Part shown: piece by piece, positions 8,840 through 17,052 of the stretch
Layout of the letters: the number at the start of each line of letters is the position of its first letter
Position numbering within the stretch: position 1 is the stretch's first letter
Source of the DNA: Xanthomonas arboricola pv. guizotiae
Lineage (GTDB): Bacteria > Pseudomonadota > Gammaproteobacteria > Xanthomonadales > Xanthomonadaceae
Direction: 5' to 3'
Assembly: GCF_002940205.1 (NCBI RefSeq)
Contig: NZ_MDSK01000022.1
Coordinates: 21,287-85,286, forward strand
DNA: 64,000 nucleotides
Made by a program: the position numbers and the translations under genes
The notes under the pieces: generated by a model
What the model was told of the DNA's origin: nothing
The model's input: only the letters and a program-made list of their open reading frames with translations
The model's database searches: none

Positions 8840-10192
8840 ATGACTGCGACGTCTTCCCTGTTGGGATCCCTGTTTGGCGAGCCTGCCTGCGACGCGTTGT
8901 TCGACGATACGGCGCGGGTGCAGGCGATGCTGCAATTCGAATCCGCGCTCGCCCGCGCGCAGGCGCACTGCGGCGTGATTCCCGCCGAGGCCGCGCAGGC
9001 CATTGCGGCTGCCTGCGACGTGCAGCATTACGATCTGGCCGCGCTGGCCCAGGCCACCGCACTTGCCGGCAACCCCGCCATTCCCTTGGTCAAGGCGCTG
9101 ACCGCGCGCGTGGCCGCCGACGATGCGCAGGCCGCGCGCTGGGTGCACTGGGGCGCCACCAGCCAGGACGTCATCGACACCGGCACGGTGCTGCAGCTGC
9201 GCGCCGCGCTAGCCCTGCTGCTGCCGCGCCTGCAGGGCCTGTGCGCCGAGCTGGCTGCGCTGGCCGCGCGCGAACGCAATACCGGCCTGCCCGGACGGAC
9301 CTTGTTGCAACAGGCGGTGCCGGTCACGTTCGGGCTCAAGCTCGCTGCCTGGCTGGATGCGCTGCAGCGCGCGCATAGCCGCCTGCAGTCCTTGCAGCAC
9401 GACGGCCTGGTGCTGCAGTTCGGCGGCGCGGCCGGCACGCTGGCGTCGTTGCAGGAGCGCGGTCTGGATGTCGCCAAGGCGCTGGCAACCACGCTGGCGC
9501 TGCCGTTGCCCGCGATGCCGTGGCATACCGCACGCGATCGCCTCGTCGAGGTCGGCTGTGCGTTCGGCCTGCTGGCCAGTACGCTGGGCAAGATCGGCGG
9601 CGACGTGGTGTTGCTGATGCAATCGGAAGTCGGCGAAGTGTTCGAGCCGGCCGCAGCCGGCAAGGGCGGCTCCTCGGCGATGCCGCACAAGCGCAATCCG
9701 GTCTCCAGCGTCGCCGCGGTTGCGGCTGCCACCCGCGTGCCCGGCCTGGTGGCGACCTTGTTCAGCGCGATGGCGCAGCCGCATGAACGCGCCGCCGGCC
9801 AATGGCATGCCGAATGGGAGACCTTGCCGCAGATCGTGTGCCTGACCGCCGGCAGCCTGGCGCAGATGCAAGGCTGCCTGGCCGACCTGCACCTGGACCG
9901 CGAGGCCATGCGCGCGCACCTGCACAGCCATGGCGGCGCGCTGTACGCCGAGGCGGCGGTGTTTGCGCTGGCACCACGGCTCGGCAAGCCACAGGCGCAT
10001 GCGCTGGTCGAACAGGCGGTGGCACGCGCCCAGGCACAGCAGCGCCATCTGCGCGAGGTGCTCGGCGACGACGCGCAGGTGAGCGCGGTACTCACGCAGG
10101 CGCAACTGCAGGCGGTGTTCGATGTGGACAGCTGGCGCGGCATGTCCTCGGTCTGGATCGATCGCGTGCTGGCCGCTTCTTCATCCCGCTGA
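8840..10192 (+). CDS. pcaB: 3-carboxy-cis,cis-muconate cycloisomerase PcaB (450 aa)
   Basis: Fumarase/aspartase superfamily enzyme that lactonises 3-carboxy-cis,cis-muconate to 4-carboxymuconolactone. The superfamily signature GSSAMPHKRNPV is intact near the centre, and HWGATSQDVIDTG gives the second conserved block. Length fits PcaB (about 450 aa). ATG at 8840 (MTATSSLLGSLFG) is preferred because the longer frame has no family match. PcaD follows after 10 bp. Confidence 0.94.
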   Translation: MTATSSLLGSLFGEPACDALFDDTARVQAMLQFESALARAQAHCGVIPAEAAQAIAAACDVQHYDLAALAQATALAGNPAIPLVKALTARVAADDAQAARWVHWGATSQDVIDTGTVLQLRAALALLLPRLQGLCAELAALAARERNTGLPGRTLLQQAVPVTFGLKLAAWLDALQRAHSRLQSLQHDGLVLQFGGAAGTLASLQERGLDVAKALATTLALPLPAMPWHTARDRLVEVGCAFGLLASTLGKIGGDVVLLMQSEVGEVFEPAAAGKGGSSAMPHKRNPVSSVAAVAAATRVPGLVATLFSAMAQPHERAAGQWHAEWETLPQIVCLTAGSLAQMQGCLADLHLDREAMRAHLHSHGGALYAEAAVFALAPRLGKPQAHALVEQAVARAQAQQRHLREVLGDDAQVSAVLTQAQLQAVFDVDSWRGMSSVWIDRVLAASSSR

Positions 10193-10202
10193 CGGTGCTC
10201 CG

Positions 10203-10991
10203 ATGGCTTATCTCCAGTTGCCCACGCATCGCCTGCACTACCGCCTCGACGGCACCGAAGGCCGCCCCTGGCTGACCTTCTGCAACTCGCTGGGCACCGA
10301 CCTGCACATGTGGGACGTGCAGATCGCCGCGTTTGCGCCGCATTACCGCATCCTGCGCTACGACCGCCGCGGCCATGGCGATTCGGACACGCCGCCCGGC
10401 CCGTATCGGGTTGCCGACCTGGGCCAGGACGTGCTGGCGCTGTGGGATGCGTTGCAGATCGCGCAGAGCGACTTCTGCGGCCTGTCGATCGGCGGACTCA
10501 CCGGGCAATGGCTGGGGCTGCATGCGCCGCAGCGCCTGCGCCGGCTGGTGGTGTGCGCCACCGCGCAGAAGATCGGCAGCAGCGAGAGCTGGAACGCGCG
10601 CATCGAGCAGGTGCGCAGCGAAGGCCTGCCGGGGCTGGTCGATGCCACCTTGCAGCGCTGGTTCACCCCACCGTTTGCCATCAGCCATGCGCAGCGCCTG
10701 GACATGATCGTGGCCGCCTTCGTGTCGACATCGCCGCAGGGCTATATCGCCTGCTGCCAGGCGGTGGCCGACGCCGACTTCCGCGACGCGCTGGACACGC
10801 TGGAGCTGCCACTGCTCGCACTGGCCGGCGACGACGACCCGGTCTGTCCGCCGGCCGATCTGCGCGAGATCGCCTACGCCGCCCCGCACGGCCACTACGC
10901 ACAGGTGCCCGGCCGGCATATCTGCAACCTGGAGTCGCCGGCCGCGTTCAACCACAGCGTGCTGGGCTTTCTGCAGGCCGACCACGTGTGA
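10203..10991 (+). CDS. pcaD: 3-oxoadipate enol-lactonase PcaD (262 aa)
   Basis: Alpha/beta hydrolase that opens 3-oxoadipate enol-lactone to 3-oxoadipate. The nucleophile elbow is GLSIGG (about residues 95-100), the acid lies in LALAGDDDPVCPP and the catalytic His in PGRHICNLESP. Short start spacing (10 bp) from pcaB supports co-transcription. Unlike some bacteria, PcaD and PcaC are separate proteins, not a PcaL fusion. Confidence 0.93.
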   Translation: MAYLQLPTHRLHYRLDGTEGRPWLTFCNSLGTDLHMWDVQIAAFAPHYRILRYDRRGHGDSDTPPGPYRVADLGQDVLALWDALQIAQSDFCGLSIGGLTGQWLGLHAPQRLRRLVVCATAQKIGSSESWNARIEQVRSEGLPGLVDATLQRWFTPPFAISHAQRLDMIVAAFVSTSPQGYIACCQAVADADFRDALDTLELPLLALAGDDDPVCPPADLREIAYAAPHGHYAQVPGRHICNLESPAAFNHSVLGFLQADHV

Positions 10992-11187
10992 CCCTCCATC
11001 CGGCCAGGCAGCTGCCGGACGCATGCAGCCGTCACCCCGATCCGGCACGCACGCCGCCCGGCATTCCCGCTCATGCGTTGCATCTGCGCCCAGCTGACCA
11101 CGGCCAGCTGCCTGTCGCCGGCGACGTCAATCGCAACCAATGCACCTGATGTCCCAGCGCTCGCCCTGCGCTCGCCGCCAGCACCCC

Positions 11188-11208
11188 GATTCCCCATTCC
11201 CCATTCCC
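11188..11208. repeat. Three tandem heptamers (GATTCCC/CATTCCC)
   Basis: Three back-to-back copies of a seven-base unit, the first GATTCCC and the next two CATTCCC, end just before the ribosome-binding region of pcaC. Such short pyrimidine-rich tandems vary in copy number between strains. No function is evident. Confidence 0.6.
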
Positions 11209-11225
11209 ACGCAGGAGAGATTCCG

Positions 11226-11630
11226 ATGCACGAAGACGAGCGTTACCAGGCAGGCTTGCGCGAACGCCGACGCGTCCTGGGCGATGCGCATGTCGAGCGC
11301 TCGCTGGCCGCACGCACCGAGTTCACCGACGAGTTCCAGGCGCTGATCACCCGCTACGCATGGGGCACCATCTGGACCCGCGACGGCCTGCCCGCGCATA
11401 CCCGTTCGCTGCTGACCCTGGCGATGATGGTGGCGCTGGGCCACGACGAGGAGTTCAAGCTGCATGTGCGCGCCGCGCGCAACAACGGGGTCACACCCGG
11501 GCAGATCAAGGAAGTCCTGCTGCAGGCCGCGGTCTATTGCGGCGTGCCTGCCGCCAACCATGCCTTCGCGCTGGCCAAGCCCATCCTCGAGGAGCAGGCA
11601 GGCGAAGAAGAGCCAGTGCGCGAAGGCTGA
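11226..11630 (+). CDS. pcaC: 4-carboxymuconolactone decarboxylase PcaC (134 aa)
   Basis: Small all-helical AhpD/CMD-family enzyme that decarboxylates 4-carboxymuconolactone to the enol-lactone used by PcaD. The CMD core TRDGLPAHTRSLLTLAMMVALGHDEE... and a C-terminal AAVYCGVPAANHAF with the conserved Cys and His are present. An AGGAGAGA ribosome-binding sequence precedes the ATG at 11226. It completes the I-J-F-H-G-B-D-C order. Confidence 0.93.
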   Translation: MHEDERYQAGLRERRRVLGDAHVERSLAARTEFTDEFQALITRYAWGTIWTRDGLPAHTRSLLTLAMMVALGHDEEFKLHVRAARNNGVTPGQIKEVLLQAAVYCGVPAANHAFALAKPILEEQAGEEEPVREG

Positions 11631-11884
11631 CGGCCACGGCGATGCGTGAATGCAGCAGGCATGCTGCATTTGCGCGGCATGCGGTGCAAATGCGACCGGT
11701 TCGGTTGGCTGTGCCCCTGGCCTGCACTCAGGGCACGCCGGGCAGGGTGGCGATCCAGCGCGCGCACTGCGTTGCACCCTGGCCATCCGGTATGCACATC
11801 GCCGCTGATGACATCGCCCATCGACGACGGGATGATGCACGTGTCGCAACGGACCACCGCTTGCGTTCGCACAGGACATTTCCC

Positions 11885-12820
11885 ATGAGGCTGCCGATGC
11901 TGCTGCGTACCATGTGTTTGCTTTTGCTGCTCACCGCATCCGGGCTGCAGGCACGACCGCATCCCGGGCCCGGAACCGAGCTGGCGCAGGTGCGCGCCGA
12001 CGATGGCCAGACGCTGGCGGTGTGGTCGCGCGTCCCCGCGCAGCCGCGCGGCACGATCCTGCTGGTGCACGGGCGCACCTGGAGTGCGTTGCCCAATTTC
12101 GATCTGCAGGTTGCCGACGAACCGCGCGATGCGCGCTCGGTGCTGGCGGCATTGGCGCAGGCCGGTTATGCCGCCTACGCGGTCGATCTGCGCGGCTATG
12201 GCGGCAGTACGCGCGATCGCAGCGGCTGGAACACGCCCGCGCGCGCCGTGGCCGATGTCGATGCGGTGCTGAGCTGGGTCGCCCGCCAGCATCCGCAGCT
12301 GCCGCCGCCGGCGCTGCTCGGGTATTCCAATGGCGCGCGGGTCGCGCTGCTGGTCGGCCAGCAACATCCGCAGGCGGTGTCGGCGCTGGTGCTGTACGGC
12401 TTCCCCGACGATGTCGACGCAGCGCCCGACACCACCCCGGCGCCGGCGCAGCCATTGCGTGCGCGCACCACGGCCGCGGCGGCCGGCGAGGATTTCATCA
12501 CCTCCAACGCCGCACCGCCCGGCGTGCGTGCGGCCTATGTGACGCAGGCGGTAGCGGCCGACCCGGTGCGCACCGACTGGCGCGCGATGGAGCAGTTCGC
12601 CTTCCAGCCCGAGCAGGTGACCACGTTGCCGGTCTTGCTGCTGCGTGGCGTCGACGATCCCATCGCGACCCAGGCGGACAACGCGCACCTGTACGCACGT
12701 CTGCGCAGCGAAGACCGCAGCTGGGTCACGCTGCCGCACGCCGATCACGTGGCGCATGTCGAGGACAGCCATGCCGCCTGGGTGGATGCGGTGGTGAGCT
12801 TCCTGCGCCGGCCGCGCTGA
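11885..12820 (+). CDS. Secreted alpha/beta hydrolase (311 aa)
   Basis: The N-terminus MRLPMLLRTMCLLLLLTASGLQA is a signal peptide with likely cleavage after LQA, so the enzyme is probably periplasmic. The mature part is an alpha/beta hydrolase: oxyanion region LLVHGRTW, nucleophile elbow GYSNGA, acid in RGVDDPI and His in HADHVAH. The gene follows pcaC by 254 bp and faces the IclR regulator gene across a 16-bp convergent gap. It could hydrolyse an aromatic ester to feed the pathway, but the substrate cannot be read from the sequence. Confidence 0.75.
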   Translation: MRLPMLLRTMCLLLLLTASGLQARPHPGPGTELAQVRADDGQTLAVWSRVPAQPRGTILLVHGRTWSALPNFDLQVADEPRDARSVLAALAQAGYAAYAVDLRGYGGSTRDRSGWNTPARAVADVDAVLSWVARQHPQLPPPALLGYSNGARVALLVGQQHPQAVSALVLYGFPDDVDAAPDTTPAPAQPLRARTTAAAAGEDFITSNAAPPGVRAAYVTQAVAADPVRTDWRAMEQFAFQPEQVTTLPVLLLRGVDDPIATQADNAHLYARLRSEDRSWVTLPHADHVAHVEDSHAAWVDAVVSFLRRPR

Positions 12821-12836
12821 GCGCGCCCGCCGGCGA

Positions 12837-13694
12837 CTAACTCAACAACGCACCCAGCCGCTGCGCCGCCTGCTTCAACGGCTCCAGCAGCGTCTGCATC
12901 GTCTGCAGGCTCACGCGCCCGGCCTGGGCGCCGATGTTGAGCGCGGCGATCACCTCGCCGCGCAGGTTGCGCACCGGCACCGCGATCGAGCGCAGGCCGA
13001 TCTCCAGTTCCTGGTCGGTCAGGCACATGCCTTCGCGGCGCGTGCGTGCCAGCACTTCCAGCAGTGCAGAAGCCTGGGTCACGGTGCGGTCGGTGCGCGG
13101 GCGCAGCGTGGTGCGCTCCAGGTACGCCTGCAAGGTGTCGCCGGGCAGGGCGGCCAACAGGACGCGGCCCATCGAGGTGCAGTAAGCCGGCAGGCGTGTG
13201 CCCGGGCGCAGCCCGATCGACATGATGCGCACCGTCTCGGCACGCGCCACGTACAGCAGGTCGTCGCCGTCCAGCACGCCCAGCGAGCAGGATTCGTGCA
13301 ACTGGTCGCGCAGCCCGTCCAGCACCGGCTGCGCCGCCGCGGTCATCGACGAAGACGCTGCATACGCACCGCCGATCCCCAGCACGCGCGGCAGCAGCAC
13401 GTAGCCGCGGCCCTGCTCGCCGACATAGCCCAGCCTGGCCAGGGTATGCAGCACCCGCCGCACCGCAGCGCGCGAGATGCCGGTTTCCAGGCTGATCTGC
13501 GACATCGTCACCTCGCGCGCGTGCTGGGCGAACACGCTCAGCACCACCAGCCCGCGGCCCAGCGAGGTCATGAAGTCCGGGTCGCCCTGGGCGGCGGCAA
13601 TCTGCTGCATCAACGCATGCGGCAGGCCGCGCTCGCTCCCGGCGGTGGCCACGGCGGCGGTGCGTTTGCGGCGGCTGGAGGCGGGCTCGGGCAT
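12837..13694 (-). CDS. IclR-family regulator, PcaR/PobR-type (285 aa)
   Basis: The N-terminal winged helix (SQISLETGISRAAVRRVLHTL, about residues 75-95) is followed by the IclR effector domain, with the signature LLDGDDLLYVAR-like block and SIAVPVRNLRGEVIAALNIG near the C-terminus. It ends the pca region and is the only pathway-type regulator seen, so it probably controls the pca operon in response to protocatechuate, 4-hydroxybenzoate or 3-oxoadipate. The start at 13694 (MPEPASSRRK) is preferred to a longer frame through the intergenic region. Confidence 0.85.
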   Translation of the reverse strand: MPEPASSRRKRTAAVATAGSERGLPHALMQQIAAAQGDPDFMTSLGRGLVVLSVFAQHAREVTMSQISLETGISRAAVRRVLHTLARLGYVGEQGRGYVLLPRVLGIGGAYAASSSMTAAAQPVLDGLRDQLHESCSLGVLDGDDLLYVARAETVRIMSIGLRPGTRLPAYCTSMGRVLLAALPGDTLQAYLERTTLRPRTDRTVTQASALLEVLARTRREGMCLTDQELEIGLRSIAVPVRNLRGEVIAALNIGAQAGRVSLQTMQTLLEPLKQAAQRLGALLS

Positions 13695-13720
13695 CGGATC
13701 GCAGGGTGGACGGGTCCGTG

Positions 13721-13786
13721 CATGGTAAGCGCTCAAGCCGATACATGCCCCCGGTCGCAGCTTGCGCCTGGACATGTAAGCGCTTC
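13721..13786. promoter_or_regulatory. Direct repeat CATG(G)TAAGCGCT upstream of the IclR regulator
   Basis: The octamer TAAGCGCT occurs at 13726-13733 and 13777-13784, each preceded by CATG or CATGG, 51 bp apart. The pair lies in the 147-bp divergent space between the regulator gene and the RIO kinase gene. It may be an autoregulatory operator or part of the divergent promoters. Confidence 0.35.
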
Positions 13787-13841
13787 ACCCTGGTTGCCGC
13801 ATAATCGTTGCTGGTTTGTTTCGGATCGGTCTCCTTAGTCC

Positions 13842-14702
13842 ATGAAAACCCCCAAGGGCCTGCAACCGCTGATCGACGACGGCATCATCGACGAAGTGTT
13901 GCGACCACTGAAGAGCGGCAAGGAAGCATCCGTCTATGTGGTCAGTACGGGCGCCGACATCCTGTGCGCCAAGGTCTACAAGGACATGGCGCAACGCAGT
14001 TTCCAGGCACGCGTGCAATATCAGGAAGGCCGCAAGGTGCGTGGCAGCCGCCAGGCGCGCGCAATGGGCAAGGCCACCAAGTTCGGCCGGCGCGAAGCCG
14101 AGACCGCATGGAAGAACACCGAAGCCGAGGTGCTCTATCAACTGATGGACGCCAGCGTGCACGTGCCCAGGCCGCGCGGCTATTTCCACGGCGTGCTGCT
14201 GATGGACCTGGTCACCGACGAGGCCGGCCACAGCGCACCGCGGCTGGGCGAAGTGGACCTGGAGCCGGAGCAGGCGCGCAGCTTTCACAGCAGCCTGATC
14301 GGCGATGTGGTCAAGATGCTGTCGCTGGGCCTGGTGCACGGCGACCTGTCCGAATACAACGTGCTGGTCTCGCCCGGGGGCCCGGTGCTGATCGATTTCC
14401 CGCAGGTGGTCAGTGCTGCCGGCAACAACGCCGCACGCGACATGCTGCTGCGCGATGTGCACAACCTGCGCGATTGCCTCGGCCGCTTCGCCCCGGAGCT
14501 GCTGGACACCCATTACGGCGAAGAGATGTGGGCGCTGTTCGAAAAGGGCGAGCTGCGCCCGGACAGCGTGCTGAGCGGCCGCTTCAGGTTCGACACCCGG
14601 CGCGCCGACGTGCGTGCCATCCGCGCCTCGATCGAGGACGCACGCCAGGAAAACCTCATCCGTCAGCAGGGCCGCGAGGCCGCTGCCGAGGACGACGACT
14701 AG
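13842..14702 (+). CDS. RIO1-family atypical serine/threonine kinase (286 aa)
   Basis: RIO-type kinase with the flexible loop LKSGKEASVYVV (about residues 23-34), ATP-binding Lys in CAKVYK, the hinge LMDLVTDEAG, the catalytic loop LVHGDLSEYNVL with Asp as base, and the metal-binding LIDFPQ. Bacterial RIO proteins of this length (about 280 aa) are conserved in gammaproteobacteria; their targets are poorly known. It stands alone, divergent from the IclR gene. Confidence 0.88.
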   Translation: MKTPKGLQPLIDDGIIDEVLRPLKSGKEASVYVVSTGADILCAKVYKDMAQRSFQARVQYQEGRKVRGSRQARAMGKATKFGRREAETAWKNTEAEVLYQLMDASVHVPRPRGYFHGVLLMDLVTDEAGHSAPRLGEVDLEPEQARSFHSSLIGDVVKMLSLGLVHGDLSEYNVLVSPGGPVLIDFPQVVSAAGNNAARDMLLRDVHNLRDCLGRFAPELLDTHYGEEMWALFEKGELRPDSVLSGRFRFDTRRADVRAIRASIEDARQENLIRQQGREAAAEDDD

Positions 14703-15027
14703 GCCGCTGTTGCGCGCGCGCGCGATGCGGCGTCACAGCAGCGACACAGTTGGCGCGCATGCCGGCATGCATCGCTCATGACTGTCATGCAGGTGCGCGC
14801 CGATGCAGGCGCGCAGCCACGATGCAGTGCAGCAAAAAACCAACAGATGCTGATGATGCGACTGTTCGCCAGGCATCGCCATGGCAGGCGCATGCAGCGG
14901 TATCACAGGGGTTTTTGCGGTGCTGCGGCGCATCTCCGGCAACGTCACTGAACCGATTGATGGCGTCGAATGGTGATTGATCATAAGTATCTGGCAGGCT
15001 CAGCCATCGTCTCCCGGAGAGTCCGCC
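14703..15027. other. Intergenic region with possible promoter for the esterase
   Basis: No gene is recognised. A TTGATG (about 14957) followed 18 bp later by TCATAA could be a weak sigma-70 promoter for the esterase gene, which also has a GGAGAG ribosome-binding site. The first part is GCGC-rich and shows no clear terminator. Confidence 0.3.
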
Positions 15028-15996
15028 ATGTCGTTTGATCCCGATGTCGTGCGCCTGTTTGCCCAGCTTCAACACGCCGCTCAACCACCGATGGAAACCC
15101 TGCCGATCGAAGGCGCGCGCGCCATGATGCGTGCACTCGGCACGCAGCTGGGCTTTCCGCGTGTGGAGATGGCCGAGGTGCGCGACCTGCAGGCCGGCAC
15201 CGCTGCCGGCCCGGTGCGCCTGCGTCTGTATCGCCCGTCCGGGCTGGCTGCCGGTCCGGCCCCGACCTGCCTGTTCGTGCACGGCGGCGGCGGTGTGGTG
15301 GGTGACCTCGACTCCCACGACGATGTCTGCCGGCAACTGGCGGCGCGTGCCGGCTGCCAGCTGCTGGCGGTCGACTATCGCCTGGCGCCGGAACATCCCG
15401 CGCCGGCCGGCGTGGAGGACGTGATTGCGACCATGCACTGGCTGCTTGCCCAGCCCGATGCGGTCGGTGCCGACGTGCAGCGCCTGGCCGTGGCTGGCGA
15501 CAGCATCGGCGGGGCCATGGCCGCGGTCGCGGCGCTGGCCGCGCGCGATGCCGGGATCGCATTGCGCTGCCAGGTGCTGGTGTATCCGCTCACCGATGCG
15601 CGCGAGGACAACGGCCAATACCCGTCGCGATCGCACAACGCCGGCCTGCCGCCGCTGACCACAGAGGCGGTGCGCTTCTTCAATCGCCATCTGTTGCCCG
15701 ACCCGGCCATTGCACAGGACTGGCGCGTCTCGCCGATGCTGGTGCCGGAGGTGGCCGGCGTTGCGCCCGCACTGGTCATCGTGGGCGAGCGCGACATGCT
15801 CTACGACGAAGGCCGCAGCTATGCCGAACGCCTGCGCGCCGCCGGTGTGGAAGTCACCCTGCACAGCTTTCCCGGCATGATCCACGGCTTCATCAATATG
15901 GGCGGCGTCCTGCGCGCCGCCGGCGAAACGCTGGAGATGGCAGCGCTGCTGCTGCGCCAGCGCCTGCTGCCTGCCGTCGAGCGCAGGGCCGCATAA
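15028..15996 (+). CDS. HSL-family alpha/beta hydrolase (acetyl esterase-like, 322 aa)
   Basis: Hormone-sensitive-lipase-type esterase. The oxyanion motif HGGGG (about residue 88) and the elbow GDSIGG are present; the family usual is GDSAGG. The catalytic Asp lies in VGERDMLYDEG and His in GMIHGF. No signal peptide is seen, so it is cytoplasmic. It probably cleaves short acyl esters; the natural substrate is unknown. Start MSFDPDVV follows a good GGAGAG ribosome-binding site. Confidence 0.85.
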   Translation: MSFDPDVVRLFAQLQHAAQPPMETLPIEGARAMMRALGTQLGFPRVEMAEVRDLQAGTAAGPVRLRLYRPSGLAAGPAPTCLFVHGGGGVVGDLDSHDDVCRQLAARAGCQLLAVDYRLAPEHPAPAGVEDVIATMHWLLAQPDAVGADVQRLAVAGDSIGGAMAAVAALAARDAGIALRCQVLVYPLTDAREDNGQYPSRSHNAGLPPLTTEAVRFFNRHLLPDPAIAQDWRVSPMLVPEVAGVAPALVIVGERDMLYDEGRSYAERLRAAGVEVTLHSFPGMIHGFINMGGVLRAAGETLEMAALLLRQRLLPAVERRAA

Positions 15997-16088
15997 GGGC
16001 CTGCGGCAGGCGTGCCATGCGCGCGCTGCCGCAGCGCTGCAGCGATGCCGGCATGCGGATCACCGCTTGAGGGAAAGACGACGATCCA

Positions 16089-16117
16089 GGCCCGCAGGTG
16101 CGCAAGCCTTGCGGGCC
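16089..16117 (-). terminator. Hairpin downstream of the DUF2490 gene
   Basis: GGCCCGCA (16089-16096) pairs with TGCGGGCC (16110-16117). It lies just past the stop of the minus-strand gene and between convergent genes. There is no adjacent T-run, so intrinsic termination is uncertain. Confidence 0.35.
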
Positions 16118-16122
16118 ACCCA

Positions 16123-16833
16123 TCAGAAGTTGAAGCGGAACGTGGTCATCAGCACGTGGTTTTCGCGGTCCACCGTGCTGGTGTTGACGAACTGACCCAG
16201 ATAGCCGACGTCGACATTGGCAATGTCATTGAACTTCCAGTTGATGCCGACGAAGACGCGGTTCTGGTCGAGACCGCGTCGGGCGCCCCACTCGGTCTGG
16301 TCGAGATTGACGAACAGTTCGTTGAACGCCACCCACGACAGTTGCGGAGACAGCGCACTGGGCCGGACCGCCCTGATCATCTGGCGCACCCGATACCCCT
16401 CGTCGCTGAAACCTTCGCGGTGACGCTGCTCCAGGCGGGTGCGACTGGTGATGGTGATATTGGCAATCGGATCGAACTGATATTGAAACTGCCCCCACCA
16501 GCGATTTTCGCGGTTGGAGGATTGCCCGGCCGGGTGGCTGATGATGGTGTCGTAACCCGTCCAGACACTGGCCTTGGGAGTGAACCGGTAAAACACCGCA
16601 GGGCGCAGGATCAACTGGTCGAACTGTTCGCCCTCTTCGCGCCAGCGTGGATGCACATCCATGCTCCAGTACAGGTTTTCGACCGGCAGCTTGCCCTGGG
16701 CATACACGCTCAGCCAGTAACGCCCGTCTTCCTCGGTCTGCGCGGCCGCTTGCGAGGTGCCGCCCAGCATCAGCAGCAGGGCCGGGCAGGCGATTCGGTA
16801 GGTGGCCGTCAGCAGCGCGCGCAGTCTGTTCAT
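16123..16833 (-). CDS. DUF2490 outer-membrane-like protein (236 aa)
   Basis: The N-terminus MNRLRALLTATYRIACPALLL...SQAAAQ is a signal peptide. The mature protein is rich in alternating aromatic strands (YWLSVYAQGKL, RPAVFYRFT, WWGQFQYQFD) and ends MTTFRFNF with a terminal Phe, typical of outer-membrane beta barrels. The pattern fits DUF2490, a family of unknown function. The start at 16833 was chosen because it begins the signal peptide. Confidence 0.75.
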   Translation of the reverse strand: MNRLRALLTATYRIACPALLLMLGGTSQAAAQTEEDGRYWLSVYAQGKLPVENLYWSMDVHPRWREEGEQFDQLILRPAVFYRFTPKASVWTGYDTIISHPAGQSSNRENRWWGQFQYQFDPIANITITSRTRLEQRHREGFSDEGYRVRQMIRAVRPSALSPQLSWVAFNELFVNLDQTEWGARRGLDQNRVFVGINWKFNDIANVDVGYLGQFVNTSTVDRENHVLMTTFRFNF

Positions 16834-17052
16834 GATCAGGAAGTCGTCAGTGGTGCCGGAGCATACCAACTCGATCGCGACCTCCATCAAACTTCCCGGC
16901 ACCGCCGCTGCGATACCGGTGTGTTGCTTCGCCTACGGCGACATGCCATCGCGCCGTGACATCCGCTGACAAACATTCGCGCGTTAGGCGCGTAAAACGC
17001 GCGTGTCCGAACAGGCGGCCGCCATGCAGCTGCCCGCGCACCGGGCGAGCGC

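Noticed and set aside
11188..11208. CRISPR array
   Set aside because: Heptamer tandems have no spacers; no array-like repeat-spacer pattern was found anywhere in the window.
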